From: Rhizobiaceae bacterium
Lineage (GTDB): Bacteria > Pseudomonadota > Alphaproteobacteria > Rhizobiales > Rhizobiaceae
Assembly: GCA_028279875.1 (NCBI GenBank)
Contig: JANQMU010000087.1
Location: forward strand, 21,197 to 85,196
Direction: 5' to 3'
DNA: 64,000 nucleotides
Shown here: one piece after another, positions 24,904 to 34,258 of the stretch
How the letters are laid out: every line of letters begins with the position of its first letter
Position numbering within the stretch: the stretch's first letter is position 1
The notes under the pieces: model-generated
The model's input: the letters and a program-made list of their open reading frames with translations, nothing else
Database searches by the model: none
What the model was told of the DNA's origin: nothing
Made by a program: the position numbers and the translations under genes

Positions 24904-26466
24904 ATGAGCGACCAGGATCGTTTTTACATAACGACGGCGATATCCTACCCCAATGGGACACCGCATATCGGCCATGCCTATGAATTGATTGCCACCGACG
25001 CGCTGGCGCGGTTTCAGCGGCTCGACGGGCGGGACGTCTATTTCCTGACCGGAACCGACGAACACGGGCAGAAGATGCTGCAGACGGCGCGCAAGGAGGG
25101 CACGGATGTTCGTGAACTGGCCGACAGGAACACGGCCGAGTTCATTCGCATGGCGTCTGTGCTGAATGCGTCCAACAACGACTTCATCCGGACCAGCGAG
25201 GAACGCCATCACGCGGCCAGCCGCGCCATCTGGCAGGGCATGGTCGAGGCCGGCGATATCTACAAGGACACCTATGCCGGCTGGTATTCGGTTCGCGACG
25301 AAGCCTATTATCAGGAAAGCGAAACCGAGCTGCGCGACGATGGCGAGCGCTACGGCCCGCAGGGCAGTCCGGTGGAATGGGTCGAGGAAGAGAGTTACTT
25401 CTTCAGGCTTTCGGCCTATCAGGACCGGTTGTTGGACCATTTTTCGAAACACCCGGACTTCATCGGGCCCGATTCGCGGCGCAACGAGGTCGTTTCCTTC
25501 GTCAAATCGGGCCTCAAGGATCTCTCCATGTCACGCACGACGTTTGACTGGGGTGTCAAGGTGCCCGGCGACGACCGGCACGTCATGTATGTGTGGGTGG
25601 ATGCGCTCACCAACTACATCACGGCGGTCGGCTATCCGGATGCGGACAATCCGCTTTGGAATTATTGGCCTGCCGATGTGCATATCATCGGCAAGGACAT
25701 CATCCGCTTCCATTCGGTCTACTGGCCGGCCTTCCTGATGTCGGCCGGCGTCGCGTTGCCGAAACGGGTCTACGCCCACGGTTTTCTGTTCAACCGCGGT
25801 GAGAAAATGTCCAAATCGGTCGGCAATGTGGTCGATCCGTTTTCGATGGTGGACCATTACGGGCTGGATCAGGTGCGTTACTTCCTGCTGCGCGAAGTGC
25901 CTTTCGGGCAGGACGGTAATTACAGCCATGAGGTCATTGTCGGCCGTATCAACTCCGATCTTGCCAATGATCTGGGAAACCTGGTGCAGCGGTCGCTGTC
26001 GATGATTGCAAAGAATTGCGACGGCGCCATTCCCGAACCCGGACAGTTCACCGAAGCCGACCTTGCGATCCTCGGCGAAACCGACGGCTTGCTTGAAAAG
26101 GCGCGAGCGGCGATGGACCACCAGGCCATTCACAATGCCCTGGCATCGATCTTCGCCGTCGTGTCGCAAGCCAATCGCTATTTCGCCGGCCAGGAGCCCT
26201 GGGCGCTGAAAAAGACCGATCCGGAACGCATGGGCACGGTTCTCTATGTGACCGCGGAAGTCATTCGTCAGGTCGCGATCCTGTGCCAGCCTTTCATGCC
26301 CGGCTCCGCGGAAACCTTGCTGGATGGTCTCTGCGTGGCCGAGGATGCGCGGAGTTTCAAAAGCCTTGGCGAGCACGGTCGACTCGTAGGCGGGACGTCC
26401 ATCGGGAAACCGAAACCGGTATTCCCGCGTTATGTCGAGCAGGAAGAAGCCGGGCAGGGCACCTGA
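24904..26466 (+). CDS. metG: Methionyl-tRNA synthetase
   Basis: 520 residues from ATG 24904. Class I signature [13 protein letters not shown] (HIGH at residues 21-24) and KMSKS at about 301-305 ([10 protein letters not shown]). An anticodon-binding helical domain follows. The C-terminal EMAP-like domain is absent, as usual for this short alphaproteobacterial form. It charges tRNA-Met. Confidence 0.94.
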   Translation: MSDQDRFYITTAISYPNGTPHIGHAYELIATDALARFQRLDGRDVYFLTGTDEHGQKMLQTARKEGTDVRELADRNTAEFIRMASVLNASNNDFIRTSEERHHAASRAIWQGMVEAGDIYKDTYAGWYSVRDEAYYQESETELRDDGERYGPQGSPVEWVEEESYFFRLSAYQDRLLDHFSKHPDFIGPDSRRNEVVSFVKSGLKDLSMSRTTFDWGVKVPGDDRHVMYVWVDALTNYITAVGYPDADNPLWNYWPADVHIIGKDIIRFHSVYWPAFLMSAGVALPKRVYAHGFLFNRGEKMSKSVGNVVDPFSMVDHYGLDQVRYFLLREVPFGQDGNYSHEVIVGRINSDLANDLGNLVQRSLSMIAKNCDGAIPEPGQFTEADLAILGETDGLLEKARAAMDHQAIHNALASIFAVVSQANRYFAGQEPWALKKTDPERMGTVLYVTAEVIRQVAILCQPFMPGSAETLLDGLCVAEDARSFKSLGEHGRLVGGTSIGKPKPVFPRYVEQEEAGQGT

Positions 26467-26468
26467 CA

Positions 26469-27296
26469 ATGCATGCGGACGGCGCCCTGCTGGTGGACAG
26501 TCATTGCCATCTCGATTTTCCGGATTTCGATTCCGAACGGGAGGATATCGTCGCGCGCGCGGCCGCGGCCGGCGTTGGATATATGGTGACGATTTCAACG
26601 CGGATCGAGACGTTCGACCGCGTCAGGCGGATCGCCGAGCACTTTGCCAATGTCTATTGCTCGGTCGGGACCCATCCGCACAATGCTGGAGAAGAACGGC
26701 ACATCCGCGCCGAGGACCTGGTAGGATTGTCCGCTCATCCAAAGGTGGTGGCGATCGGCGAGGCGGGTCTCGATTACTACTATGACAATGCGCCGCGCGA
26801 CGCCCAGGCGGCCGGATTGCGGCAACACATCGCCGCCGCACGGACGACCCGGCTGCCGCTGATTATCCACGCCCGGGATGCTGATGACGACATGCAGGCC
26901 ATTTTGCGCGAAGAGACGCAGGACGGCTCATTCCCCTTCGTGCTGCATTGTTTTTCCTCTGGCCATGAACTGGCGCTGACCGGCATCGAACTTGGCGGCT
27001 ATGTGTCGTTTTCCGGCATTCTCACCTTCAAGCGCTCGGATGAATTGCGCGCGATCGCCCGCGCCCTGCCGCCGGAGCGGCTGCTGGTCGAGACCGACGC
27101 CCCCTATCTGGCGCCGGTGCCGCACCGGGGCCGGCGCAACGAACCGTCCTATGTCGTGCACACGGCCGACACCCTGGCGCAGACCCTTGGCATGGATCGG
27201 GACGCCTTGTGGCGGCAGACGACGGATAATTTTTTCCGTCTGTTCGCAAAGATACCGGAACCCGCAACACAAGCGGGCAGGGACCTTTCCCCATGA
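26469..27296 (+). CDS. tatD: TatD-family metal-dependent deoxyribonuclease
   Basis: 275 residues from ATG 26469, two bases after the metG stop. N-terminal metal ligands in LLVDSHCHLDFP, then GEAGLDYYY, HARDAD, LHCFSSG and LLVETDAPYL, the ordered motifs of the TatD amidohydrolase-like barrel. It is a 3'-5' DNase or a D-Tyr-tRNA-independent quality-control nuclease. It overlaps the next gene by 4 bases. Confidence 0.92.
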   Translation: MHADGALLVDSHCHLDFPDFDSEREDIVARAAAAGVGYMVTISTRIETFDRVRRIAEHFANVYCSVGTHPHNAGEERHIRAEDLVGLSAHPKVVAIGEAGLDYYYDNAPRDAQAAGLRQHIAAARTTRLPLIIHARDADDDMQAILREETQDGSFPFVLHCFSSGHELALTGIELGGYVSFSGILTFKRSDELRAIARALPPERLLVETDAPYLAPVPHRGRRNEPSYVVHTADTLAQTLGMDRDALWRQTTDNFFRLFAKIPEPATQAGRDLSP

Positions 27297-28108
27297 AGGC
27301 CCGGCAGCGCATCACGCTGCTGGGATGCGGATCCTCGCCGGGCGTGCCGCGCATCACAGGTGATTGGGGCGCCTGCGACCCGGACAACCCCAAGAACCGG
27401 CGCCTGCGCGCGTCGCTGCTGGTCGAACAGTTGACGGATGACGGCCGGACCACGGTTGTCATCGATACCGGTCCGGATTTTCGCGAGCAGATGATCCGTG
27501 CCGGCGTGCAGCGCCTCGACGCCGCCATCTACAGCCATGAGCATGCCGATCACCTGCACGGCATTGATGATCTGCGCGGCTATGTGCTGGTTCAGCGGCA
27601 TCGCATTCCCGTCTATGCCACCGCCCCGACCATGGCGCGGCTCCGCGAAGGTTTCGACTATTGTTTCGAAACGCCCGAGGGCAGCGGCTATCCGCCGATC
27701 GTCAAGCCGCGCATCATCGAGGGACCGGACCATCCGCTGGTGATCGACGGGGCAGGTGGCCCTCTGACGCTGATGCCGCTGGAGCAGATCCACGGCGACA
27801 TCATTTCCCTTGGCTTCCGGATCGGCAATATCGCCTACTGCAGCGATGTCAGCGGTTTCCCCGAAACCACGGTCGCCAGGCTGCAGGACCTGGATGTCCT
27901 GATCATCGACGCCCTCCAATACCGCACCCATCCCAGTCACTTTTCGCTCGGCGAAGCGCTCGAATGGGCCGAGCGCCTGAAGCCGGCCAAAACCATCTTG
28001 ACCCACATGCATATCCCGCTCGACTATGAAACCGTGCGCGAGGAAACGCCAGACCATGTCGAACCGGGTTACGACATGATGGTCCTGGAACAGACGGTGG
28101 AGATCTGA
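27293..28108 (+). CDS. MBL-fold metallo-hydrolase, PhnP-like
   Basis: 271 residues. The metal motif HEHADHLHGIDD, early LLGCGSSPGVPRITGDWGAC, later YCSDVSG and a C-terminal His in ILTHMH define the metallo-beta-lactamase fold of the PhnP subfamily, which act as phosphodiesterases on cyclic or small phosphodiesters. Conserved after tatD in rhizobia; no phn genes are nearby, so the substrate is not known. Confidence 0.85.
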   Translation: MKARQRITLLGCGSSPGVPRITGDWGACDPDNPKNRRLRASLLVEQLTDDGRTTVVIDTGPDFREQMIRAGVQRLDAAIYSHEHADHLHGIDDLRGYVLVQRHRIPVYATAPTMARLREGFDYCFETPEGSGYPPIVKPRIIEGPDHPLVIDGAGGPLTLMPLEQIHGDIISLGFRIGNIAYCSDVSGFPETTVARLQDLDVLIIDALQYRTHPSHFSLGEALEWAERLKPAKTILTHMHIPLDYETVREETPDHVEPGYDMMVLEQTVEI

Positions 28109-28110
28109 CG

Positions 28111-28602
28111 ATGAGCGACGGCGGCAGAACGTCCAGCATCGATCGGGTCCGCAGCAGCGCCCGTGAACTCGGTCTGGACATCGATATCAAACGTATGGAC
28201 CAGTCAACACGGACGGCGGGCGAGGCGGCCGCCGCATGCGGCTGCGACGTGGCACAGATCGTCAAATCCCTGGTCTTTGAAAACCGGGCCGATCAATCCC
28301 TGGTCCTGTGTCTCGTTTCCGGGAAAAATCAAATCGATATCCCATATATTTCAAAGTATTATGGCATTGATTTAATCCGATGTGACACGCGACGCGTGCG
28401 CCGCGAAACCGGCTTTGCCATCGGTGGCGTCGCGCCGATCGGCCATCTCAATCCGATCGCCATCTATATGGATGAAACGCTGCTGCGTTTCGACGATGTC
28501 TGGGCGGCGGCCGGCAGGCCCGACAGCGTGTTCCGGGTCAAGGCCGAAGCGCTGGCCAAGGCCGTCAAGGCGACGGTGATCAGCGTCGGCGAGACTGGCT
28601 GA
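28111..28602 (+). CDS. YbaK/EbsC-family aminoacyl-tRNA deacylase
   Basis: 163 residues. The family core is visible: AAAACGCDVAQIVKSLVFEN-like segment, LCLVSGKNQID, GFAIGGVAPIGHLNPIAIYM. Members clear mischarged Cys- or Ala-tRNA-Pro in trans. Two bases separate it from the MBL gene. Which misacylated tRNA it prefers cannot be read from sequence. Confidence 0.85.
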   Translation: MSDGGRTSSIDRVRSSARELGLDIDIKRMDQSTRTAGEAAAACGCDVAQIVKSLVFENRADQSLVLCLVSGKNQIDIPYISKYYGIDLIRCDTRRVRRETGFAIGGVAPIGHLNPIAIYMDETLLRFDDVWAAAGRPDSVFRVKAEALAKAVKATVISVGETG

Positions 28603-28617
28603 AGGCCGGGGCCCGGT

Positions 28618-29586
28618 ATGTCCTGGAAGTTTCTGCTGCCGATCCTGCTGGTGCCGCTGATCTACCTGGCGATCGCGTTTTCGCTGACACTGTTCGCACC
28701 GCGCATTGACGATTCGCAAAGTCTGAATTTCGATCGCCTGCGCACCGACGACAATCTGCGAAAGGCATCTGCCTTGCAGGTTTTCACCGCTCGCGACGGT
28801 CAGTCGCTGTCCTATGCACATTATCCGTCAGAGAGCACGCTCAAGCTGATCCTGCTGCACGGCTCCGGCTATCACGGCGCATATCTGGCGCCCATGGCGC
28901 GATACCTGTCCGAAAGCGGCGCTGCAGACGTGTTTGTCATGAACATACGCGGCCATCACCAATCCGGCCGGCATCCCGGCGACATCGCGTATCTCGGGCA
29001 GCTGGAGGACGATATCGCCGATTTCATAATGCAGCGGCGTGAAGCGGACCCGGAGGCGCGCTTTGTCATCGGCGGACACTCATCCGGCGGCGCGCTCGCC
29101 ATACGCTTCGCAGCCGGACGGCATGGCGCCATGGCGACCAACTATCTGGCGCTGGCGCCAATCCTCGGTCATCGCGCGCCGACCGCGCTCGAAGCCAGCG
29201 GCGGCTGGGCGCATATTTCGCTGCCGCGCATCATTGGACTGTCGATGCTCAATGCGGTCAGCATCCATGCGCTGGATCATCTGGAAACGGTCCGTTTCAA
29301 CCTGCCGGCGGACTACCGGGACGGAACCGAAACGCTGGGCTATTCCTGGCGGCTGATGACCAACTTCAATCTGCATGACGATTTCAAGGCGGATCTGGCG
29401 GCGCTGCCGCAAACCGCTCTGACACTTGTCGGCGGCGATGATGAAGCCATGAATGCCGACGCATTTCCAATTGTATTCAAGGAGATGGACAAGTCCGTTG
29501 AAATCGTGGATGCGGCCGATCATTTCAGCCTGGTCCTGGATCCGGCCGTGTTCGAACGCATCGATGCCTGGTTGCGCCGGCAATAG
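28618..29586 (+). CDS. Membrane-anchored alpha/beta hydrolase
   Basis: 322 residues. An N-terminal membrane helix (FLLPILLVPLIYLAIAFSLT) anchors an alpha/beta-hydrolase domain with oxyanion segment LLHGSGYHGA, nucleophile elbow GGHSSGG, and a late Asp and His (DEAMNAD, DAADHFSL) that complete the triad. Probably a serine hydrolase acting on lipids or small esters; substrate unknown. Confidence 0.8.
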   Translation: MSWKFLLPILLVPLIYLAIAFSLTLFAPRIDDSQSLNFDRLRTDDNLRKASALQVFTARDGQSLSYAHYPSESTLKLILLHGSGYHGAYLAPMARYLSESGAADVFVMNIRGHHQSGRHPGDIAYLGQLEDDIADFIMQRREADPEARFVIGGHSSGGALAIRFAAGRHGAMATNYLALAPILGHRAPTALEASGGWAHISLPRIIGLSMLNAVSIHALDHLETVRFNLPADYRDGTETLGYSWRLMTNFNLHDDFKADLAALPQTALTLVGGDDEAMNADAFPIVFKEMDKSVEIVDAADHFSLVLDPAVFERIDAWLRRQ

Positions 29587-29790
29587 CGTCCCATGGCATT
29601 GACCGCACACAAAGTCCCATACGGTGGCGATTCCCATCCATCCAAAAGTTCCATAATCTATCTTATGCGATCCTTGTGTAGGCGTCGACGGTCAGTCTGT
29701 TCAAAAAGATCACGTCCCCCTTTGCCCATTTGCGATGGACGATTATGCTGAAAAGCGAAGGAATGCGTGGAAGAGGTTTGAGGCTGCAGA

Positions 29791-30378
29791 ATGGCGGCGG
29801 CTCCATCCGTGTTGCTGATCTTTGGAACCTCCCACGTTGGCAAGTCGACGCTTGCAGACCGCCTTGGTGAGATACTTGAATGGCGTGTTGAATCCACCGA
29901 CACATTAGGACGACATCCAGGACGCCCTTGGCCTGAAGTCAAAGAACCCGTTGCGGAGTATTACTCAAGCCTGACCGATGAGACGATTTACTGGTTTCTC
30001 CGGGTCCACCACGAGAACATGTGGCCACTTCTTCGGCAGAAGATCAGCGGTGCCTGCAAAGCCAATGCAGGCCTCATCCTGGAAGGGACCGCGCTGCGGC
30101 CAGAATACATCGCCGAACTGGATGGCCAACAGGTTTCGGCAATTGGTCTTCACGCGGATCCAAACGTCATCAGAAAACGCATTGAAAGAGAGAGTTCCTA
30201 TTCGAAGCGGGCTGACGGACACAAATTGCTCATCGACAAGTTCATTGCGCGATCGCTAAGCGACAATGACGATATCAAGGAAGCCGCCGAGCAACATGGA
30301 CTGCGTCTCGTGAATGTTGCTGACCTGCAGAGTTTAGATCGAATTGCAGACGAATTGGCGGGTGTATTCGCTTCATGA
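29791..30378 (+). CDS. P-loop NTP-binding kinase-like protein
   Basis: 195 residues. Walker A GTSHVGKST at residues 12-20, then a DTLGRHPGRPW segment, LILEGTALRP (Walker-B-like acidic end) and a lid region with IRKRIERESSYSKR, as in small-molecule kinases of the AAA_33/shikimate-kinase-like type. Substrate unknown. It stands alone between two non-coding gaps. Confidence 0.7.
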   Translation: MAAAPSVLLIFGTSHVGKSTLADRLGEILEWRVESTDTLGRHPGRPWPEVKEPVAEYYSSLTDETIYWFLRVHHENMWPLLRQKISGACKANAGLILEGTALRPEYIAELDGQQVSAIGLHADPNVIRKRIERESSYSKRADGHKLLIDKFIARSLSDNDDIKEAAEQHGLRLVNVADLQSLDRIADELAGVFAS

Positions 30379-30423
30379 TCAATGAATGTGGGTAGACCCC
30401 CTGCCCCAAGCCGCCGCAACGAT

Positions 30424-31302
30424 TCACACAGACCGGTTGCCAGAGGCATTTTCCAAAATGTCCCGAATGAAATCCTGAAGGCTGGTTGAGCCTTTTTCAA
30501 ATTCGGCAGGGCTCTCGATTTTGCCGTCCACGATCGCACCCGTCATGCAAGCGTAAGACAGCGCTGCCTCGTCCGAGAAACCGAACTGAAGAAACGTTTC
30601 AACCCATGCGTCCCGAGGGATTTCGGTAACATTGACCTCTCTTTCGAGAACTTTGGCAAAGGCATCGGCAACGTCCTTTGGCGTGTATCGATCCGGTCCT
30701 TCGACATGGAATATGCCTGTTGCCTTCACTGGCTCCATAAGCCTGCGTGCCGCCGCTTCGCCGAGGTCATGAGAGCCGATCATCGGGACAGCAAGGTGGG
30801 TGGGCAGGAAGCTCGGGAGCATCCCTCCTCCACGGACGGCTTCTGCAAATCCGCTCCAATTCGTCATGTAGTAGGCACCACGATTGATTGCGGTTGGAAT
30901 GCTCTGGGCCTGTAGTCGTTGCTCGAACTCATAAAGCACCGTGAGATCGCCGCAGCGTTCGCCTTCATGCGCGCCGTAGGTGGATTGCAAAACGACCTTG
31001 GACAGTCCTGACCCGACCAGGGCCTCCAGAATCGCGCTGGCGTTCTCGCGTTCTTCGGCGTCCGTGTCACTGAACGGAGCGGCAGGCGGATTCAACAGAA
31101 AGGCCCGGTCACCAGAGCGAAACACGTCACGCAAGGCGGAAACATTGCGAATGTCGGCAACCGCTACCTGTGCGCCTGCCCCCGCAAGACCGGTAGCGTG
31201 ATCGGCATCACGCGTGACGACTGTCACTCTCTCGCCGCGCCGCAGCAACACACGAGCCGTTGCTGAACCGACATTGCCCGTTCCTCCGAGAACGATGTGC
31301 AT
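30424..31302 (-). CDS. NmrA/NAD(P)-binding oxidoreductase-like protein
   Basis: 292 residues. Rossmann motif VLGGTGNVGSATARVLL at the N-terminus, then TVVTRDA and NPPAAPFSDTDAEERENASA typical of NAD(P)H-binding atypical SDR proteins (NmrA, quinone-reductase-like). No Tyr-x-x-x-Lys catalytic pair of classical SDRs is evident, so it may sense or reduce. It converges with the kinase gene. Confidence 0.75.
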   Translation of the reverse strand: MHIVLGGTGNVGSATARVLLRRGERVTVVTRDADHATGLAGAGAQVAVADIRNVSALRDVFRSGDRAFLLNPPAAPFSDTDAEERENASAILEALVGSGLSKVVLQSTYGAHEGERCGDLTVLYEFEQRLQAQSIPTAINRGAYYMTNWSGFAEAVRGGGMLPSFLPTHLAVPMIGSHDLGEAAARRLMEPVKATGIFHVEGPDRYTPKDVADAFAKVLEREVNVTEIPRDAWVETFLQFGFSDEAALSYACMTGAIVDGKIESPAEFEKGSTSLQDFIRDILENASGNRSV

Positions 31303-31510
31303 CGGAAATTCCTCCTTTCTCGTCCACCCTAGCTGAACGCCGTGTCAGAACCTGTCAGGAGTGACTGTGGTATGCATAGCGGCTCTGGGTAGAGCGGCCG
31401 GCATGAGCCTCTCGCCCTTTGGTCGCTCATCTGGCCTTCGGTAAGCAGCGTGACGAGCGGCTTGCCATCGCCACATACGACGGGGAATATCCCCGCGAGG
31501 AGACTGGCAT

Positions 31511-31906
31511 ATGCTCAAAGGATCGTGTCACTGCGGTGAAGTCGGCTGGATACTCGAAACACCGCCGAAGTCGATCACCGCCTGCAATTGCACACTATGC
31601 TGCCGCTATGGCGCCCTGTGGGCCTACGGGTATATCGGTTATGACATCCGGACGACCGGGCAAACACGTACCTATCGACGTCGCGATAGCGGTGACATTG
31701 ATTTCCATTTCTGCGCCGCTTGCGGATGTGTGACGCATTATGTTGCGGGTTCCAAGGACGAAAATGGGCGCATGCGGGCCGCCGTAAACGTTCGGATGTC
31801 CGACCCTTCGCTGATCAGCGCGCTTCCAATCCGTCACTTCGAAGGGCACGACAGCTTTCAGGAACTTCCGCGTGACGGCCGGACGGTGAAGGACATGTGG
31901 TTTTGA
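31511..31906 (+). CDS. GFA-family (glutathione-dependent formaldehyde-activating-like) zinc protein
   Basis: 131 residues. The zinc-binding pattern is complete: CHCGEV, CNCTLCCRYG, and FCAACGCVTHY. Family members bind glutathione adducts or act as small C-S lyases; the substrate cannot be read. RBS GAGGAG lies upstream of ATG 31511. Confidence 0.8.
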   Translation: MLKGSCHCGEVGWILETPPKSITACNCTLCCRYGALWAYGYIGYDIRTTGQTRTYRRRDSGDIDFHFCAACGCVTHYVAGSKDENGRMRAAVNVRMSDPSLISALPIRHFEGHDSFQELPRDGRTVKDMWF

Positions 31907-31962
31907 ACCGTTCGTGACCTGTATCCCATGCGCCGGCAGAGAATGATCCAGTGGAAAGGTGA

Positions 31963-32011
31963 TTGACAAAACATATGTCAGGGTTTACCTGACAGTCAGG
32001 CTTACCCTGAC
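31963..32011 (+). promoter_or_regulatory. Tandem palindromes in the promoter of the ClpX-zinc-finger gene
   Basis: TTGACA at 31963-31968 is a good -35 box. It is followed by TGTCAGGGTTTACCTGACA (31976-31994; 7-bp arms, 5-base spacer) and directly by GTCAGGCTTACCCTGAC (31995-32011; 6-bp arms, 5-base spacer). The two dyads share the half site GTCAGG and would cover the -10 region and the start site, a typical repressor arrangement. Confidence 0.7.
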
Positions 32012-32024
32012 AAGGAGAGTTGCG

Positions 32025-32360
32025 ATGAAGAGGATCCACTGTTCGTTTTGTGGTAAATCGGATTCCGAAGTTGAAAAGCTTGCCGCCGGGCCCGGCGGCC
32101 TTCACATCTGTGACGGATGCGTGGAAACCTGCAGAGTGATCATGGATGGCTCCGAGGTTCCGCCCAAGGAGTTTGATCCGGGAAACTGGCCAACGGATCG
32201 CCTGCTCGGATCTTTGGAGGCGCTGGACAGGACGGCTGAATCCTATCGCGAACATCTCGCACGGGCGGTTGATGCCCTACGGGCCAGAGAGGTAAGCTGG
32301 GCCAGAATTGCCGAACCATTGGGCATATCGCGGCAGTCCGCATGGGAGCGGTTCAGTTAG
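32025..32360 (+). CDS. Small regulator with ClpX-type C4 zinc finger and helix-turn-helix-like C-terminus
   Basis: 111 residues from ATG 32025 with RBS AAGGAGAG. The N-terminal half is a ClpX-type zinc finger ([20 protein letters not shown], then CDGCVETC). The C-terminal 50 residues end in [22 protein letters not shown], a good helix-turn-helix. There is no AAA+ domain, so it is not ClpX; the likely role is a small DNA-binding regulator, perhaps of its own gene through the two palindromes just upstream. Confidence 0.7.
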   Translation: MKRIHCSFCGKSDSEVEKLAAGPGGLHICDGCVETCRVIMDGSEVPPKEFDPGNWPTDRLLGSLEALDRTAESYREHLARAVDALRAREVSWARIAEPLGISRQSAWERFS

Positions 32361-32489
32361 CCGTCGGATCGGGTCGGGTTTCCGGCCCTGCCCTGCAGAT
32401 GCCAGGACGAAGCCGAGAGAGGCAAGAAGCGGGCATGACCAGCGTCTGGCGGACCGGCGGAAATCGAAGTGATCTTGAGACCGGGACAA

Positions 32490-32882
32490 ATGACACCATC
32501 CGAAAAAAGCGCCCTTGTTCGACGATATTTCGAGCTGATGACGGAATCGGACATCGAGGGCATCATCGCGCTGTTCGAGGACGGCGCCCATGTGGATTCG
32601 CCCTTTTTGGGCAGCATGCCGGCACCGCAGTTTTTCAGGAAACTGGGCAAGGCATCGAGGGCCAGCAAGCTTACGGTTTTCGATGTGCTCCTCGGAGAGA
32701 ACGCAGACAGCGCGGCCGCCCATTTCGAATATGACTGGACGCTGGCCAGTGGCGACCGGATCGTCTTTCAGGGAATCGACTATTTCAGGTTCGGCGCAAC
32801 CGCGAAATTCGCTTCAATGGCGATCTTCTATGACACGCATCCCCTCCGGGAAGATGTCGGCGACAAATATGCAACCGCATAG
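32490..32882 (+). CDS. SnoaL/NTF2-like small protein
   Basis: 130 residues from ATG 32490 (GGGA upstream). The pattern LVRRYFELMTESDIEGIIAL, then FEDGAHVDSPF and a series of beta strands (FEYDWTLASGDRIVFQGIDY) is that of the SnoaL-like cone fold. Such proteins are isomerases, hydrolases or ligand carriers; no specific function can be given. Confidence 0.6.
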   Translation: MTPSEKSALVRRYFELMTESDIEGIIALFEDGAHVDSPFLGSMPAPQFFRKLGKASRASKLTVFDVLLGENADSAAAHFEYDWTLASGDRIVFQGIDYFRFGATAKFASMAIFYDTHPLREDVGDKYATA

Positions 32883-33056
32883 AAAGCCCGCAGCAGCGCG
32901 CTCAGGTTGCAGGGTTCCGCGACCTGCAAGAATCGGTTAACCGACTCACGTTATTTTGCAGCATATATCCGCTGATTGACGCGCAGCATGACGCCGCCGT
33001 TCCAGTTTCGGTGCCGCACTTTCATGAAGGCTGGACGGCGACCGTCAGGAACAATC

Positions 33057-33605
33057 ATGATTTCGGTCAATTCCATCGCTCTGCAGCTCCTGCGTTACGA
33101 TTGGCGTTCGCCTGAGGCGACTGGCGAAAAACAACCGGCCGGGGCAGACATGATCGCCACCGCCAATGGCGTCAATAAACCGTCAAAACCCGAACAGGCA
33201 GGAACGACGCGCGACATTTACAGCGTGCACCACATCGATGCCAATCAGTTGAAGATGCACCTTTTCGAGCGGCTGGGAAAGGAATTCGGCATCGACATGA
33301 GTGAATATGACTCCCTGTCAGCCTATGGTGAAGCCATCCGTGACGCGGTTGAGTTGCTGAGAAGAGCGCCCGGTGGATATCTGTTGCTTCCCGAGATCGA
33401 GAAGAAACTGGGGCTCGACAAACTCGGCATCACCATTGATACGCTGATCAACGCCATCCTCGATCCCGACAGCCGACATGACGACGAAGTGGATGAGGCG
33501 CTGAGGCGCGAAACAGGAGAGGATGTCGAGGATGGCAGGAAAGCGGATCCGCTGACCATTCTGGAATCGATCCAGCTTGATGAAACCGGCATCTATGGCT
33601 ACTGA
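33057..33605 (+). CDS. Conserved hypothetical protein
   Basis: 182 residues from ATG 33057. The first 60 residues are low-complexity and variable; the rest is helical with an EIEKKLGLDKLGITIDTLIN core and an acidic C-terminus. No domain recognised. It converges with soxR. Confidence 0.5.
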   Translation: MISVNSIALQLLRYDWRSPEATGEKQPAGADMIATANGVNKPSKPEQAGTTRDIYSVHHIDANQLKMHLFERLGKEFGIDMSEYDSLSAYGEAIRDAVELLRRAPGGYLLLPEIEKKLGLDKLGITIDTLINAILDPDSRHDDEVDEALRRETGEDVEDGRKADPLTILESIQLDETGIYGY

Positions 33606-33710
33606 TTGACAGGCCGACCGGCGCCATTTTCGGGCGTCTTTGCCCTTCCATCCCTGACCGCCATCCCCTGCCCTCGATCCAAAAGCCCGACGGGCCGTCC
33701 GATGGCGATC

Positions 33711-34157
33711 CTATTTCGGATCCAGCAGCCTTGGCCCCGGGCCTTCCGACGCCAGCTCATCATCCGGGTTGCGCAGCGGACACCGGTCGACACTGAGGCA
33801 TCCGCATCCGATGCACAGGGACAGGGTGTCACGCAGCCGGGTGAGCCGTTCGATCCGATCGTCGAGATCATCTTTCCAATTGGAGGCGATTTTCTCCCAA
33901 TCCCGCGTGGTGGGCACTCGCCCATGCGGCAGCGCGGACAACACCCGCGCGATCTCCTTGAGGGGAATGCCGGCGCGCTGGGCCACCTTGATGATGGCGA
34001 CGCGACGCAGAACATCCCGCCCGAAGCGGCGGTGATTGCCGCGGTTACGCTCGGAATGGATCAGCCCCTTCGCCTCGTAGAAATGGATCGTTGAAACCGG
34101 CAGCCCGCTGCGGGCTGCAAGCGCTCCGACCGAGAGCTCTTTCAATGACTTCGCCAT
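33711..34157 (-). CDS. soxR: Redox-sensing transcriptional activator SoxR
   Basis: 148 residues. MerR-type HTH at the N-terminus (LSVGALAARSGLPVSTIHFY, then EAKGLI), a dimerisation helix, and the diagnostic C-terminal [2Fe-2S] ligands CIGCGCLSVDRCPL (CxxCxCx5C). It activates genes when its cluster is oxidised by redox-cycling compounds. It faces an MFS gene across a SoxR-box-like promoter and probably controls it. Confidence 0.93.
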   Translation of the reverse strand: MAKSLKELSVGALAARSGLPVSTIHFYEAKGLIHSERNRGNHRRFGRDVLRRVAIIKVAQRAGIPLKEIARVLSALPHGRVPTTRDWEKIASNWKDDLDDRIERLTRLRDTLSLCIGCGCLSVDRCPLRNPDDELASEGPGPRLLDPK

Positions 34158-34181
34158 GGTTCACCTGAACTCATAATCCGC

Positions 34182-34212
34182 TTGACCTCAATGTTAGTTC
34201 AGGTTTTACAGT
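34182..34212 (+). promoter_or_regulatory. SoxR-box promoter with 19-bp spacer
   Basis: CCTCAATGTTAGTTCAGG (34186-34203) matches the SoxR box form CCTSAA..TTSAGG. It lies between TTGACC (-35, 34182-34187) and TACAGT (-10, 34207-34212), giving the 19-base spacer typical of SoxR-activated promoters. It points at the MFS gene. Confidence 0.8.
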
Positions 34213-34258
34213 CTGTCATCCTCGCTGCAAACCCGTTCCCCGGGCGGAAGGAATTTCA

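Noticed and set aside
24817..26598. Minus-strand open frames opposite metG
   Set aside because: metG has all class I synthetase motifs; the antisense frames have none.
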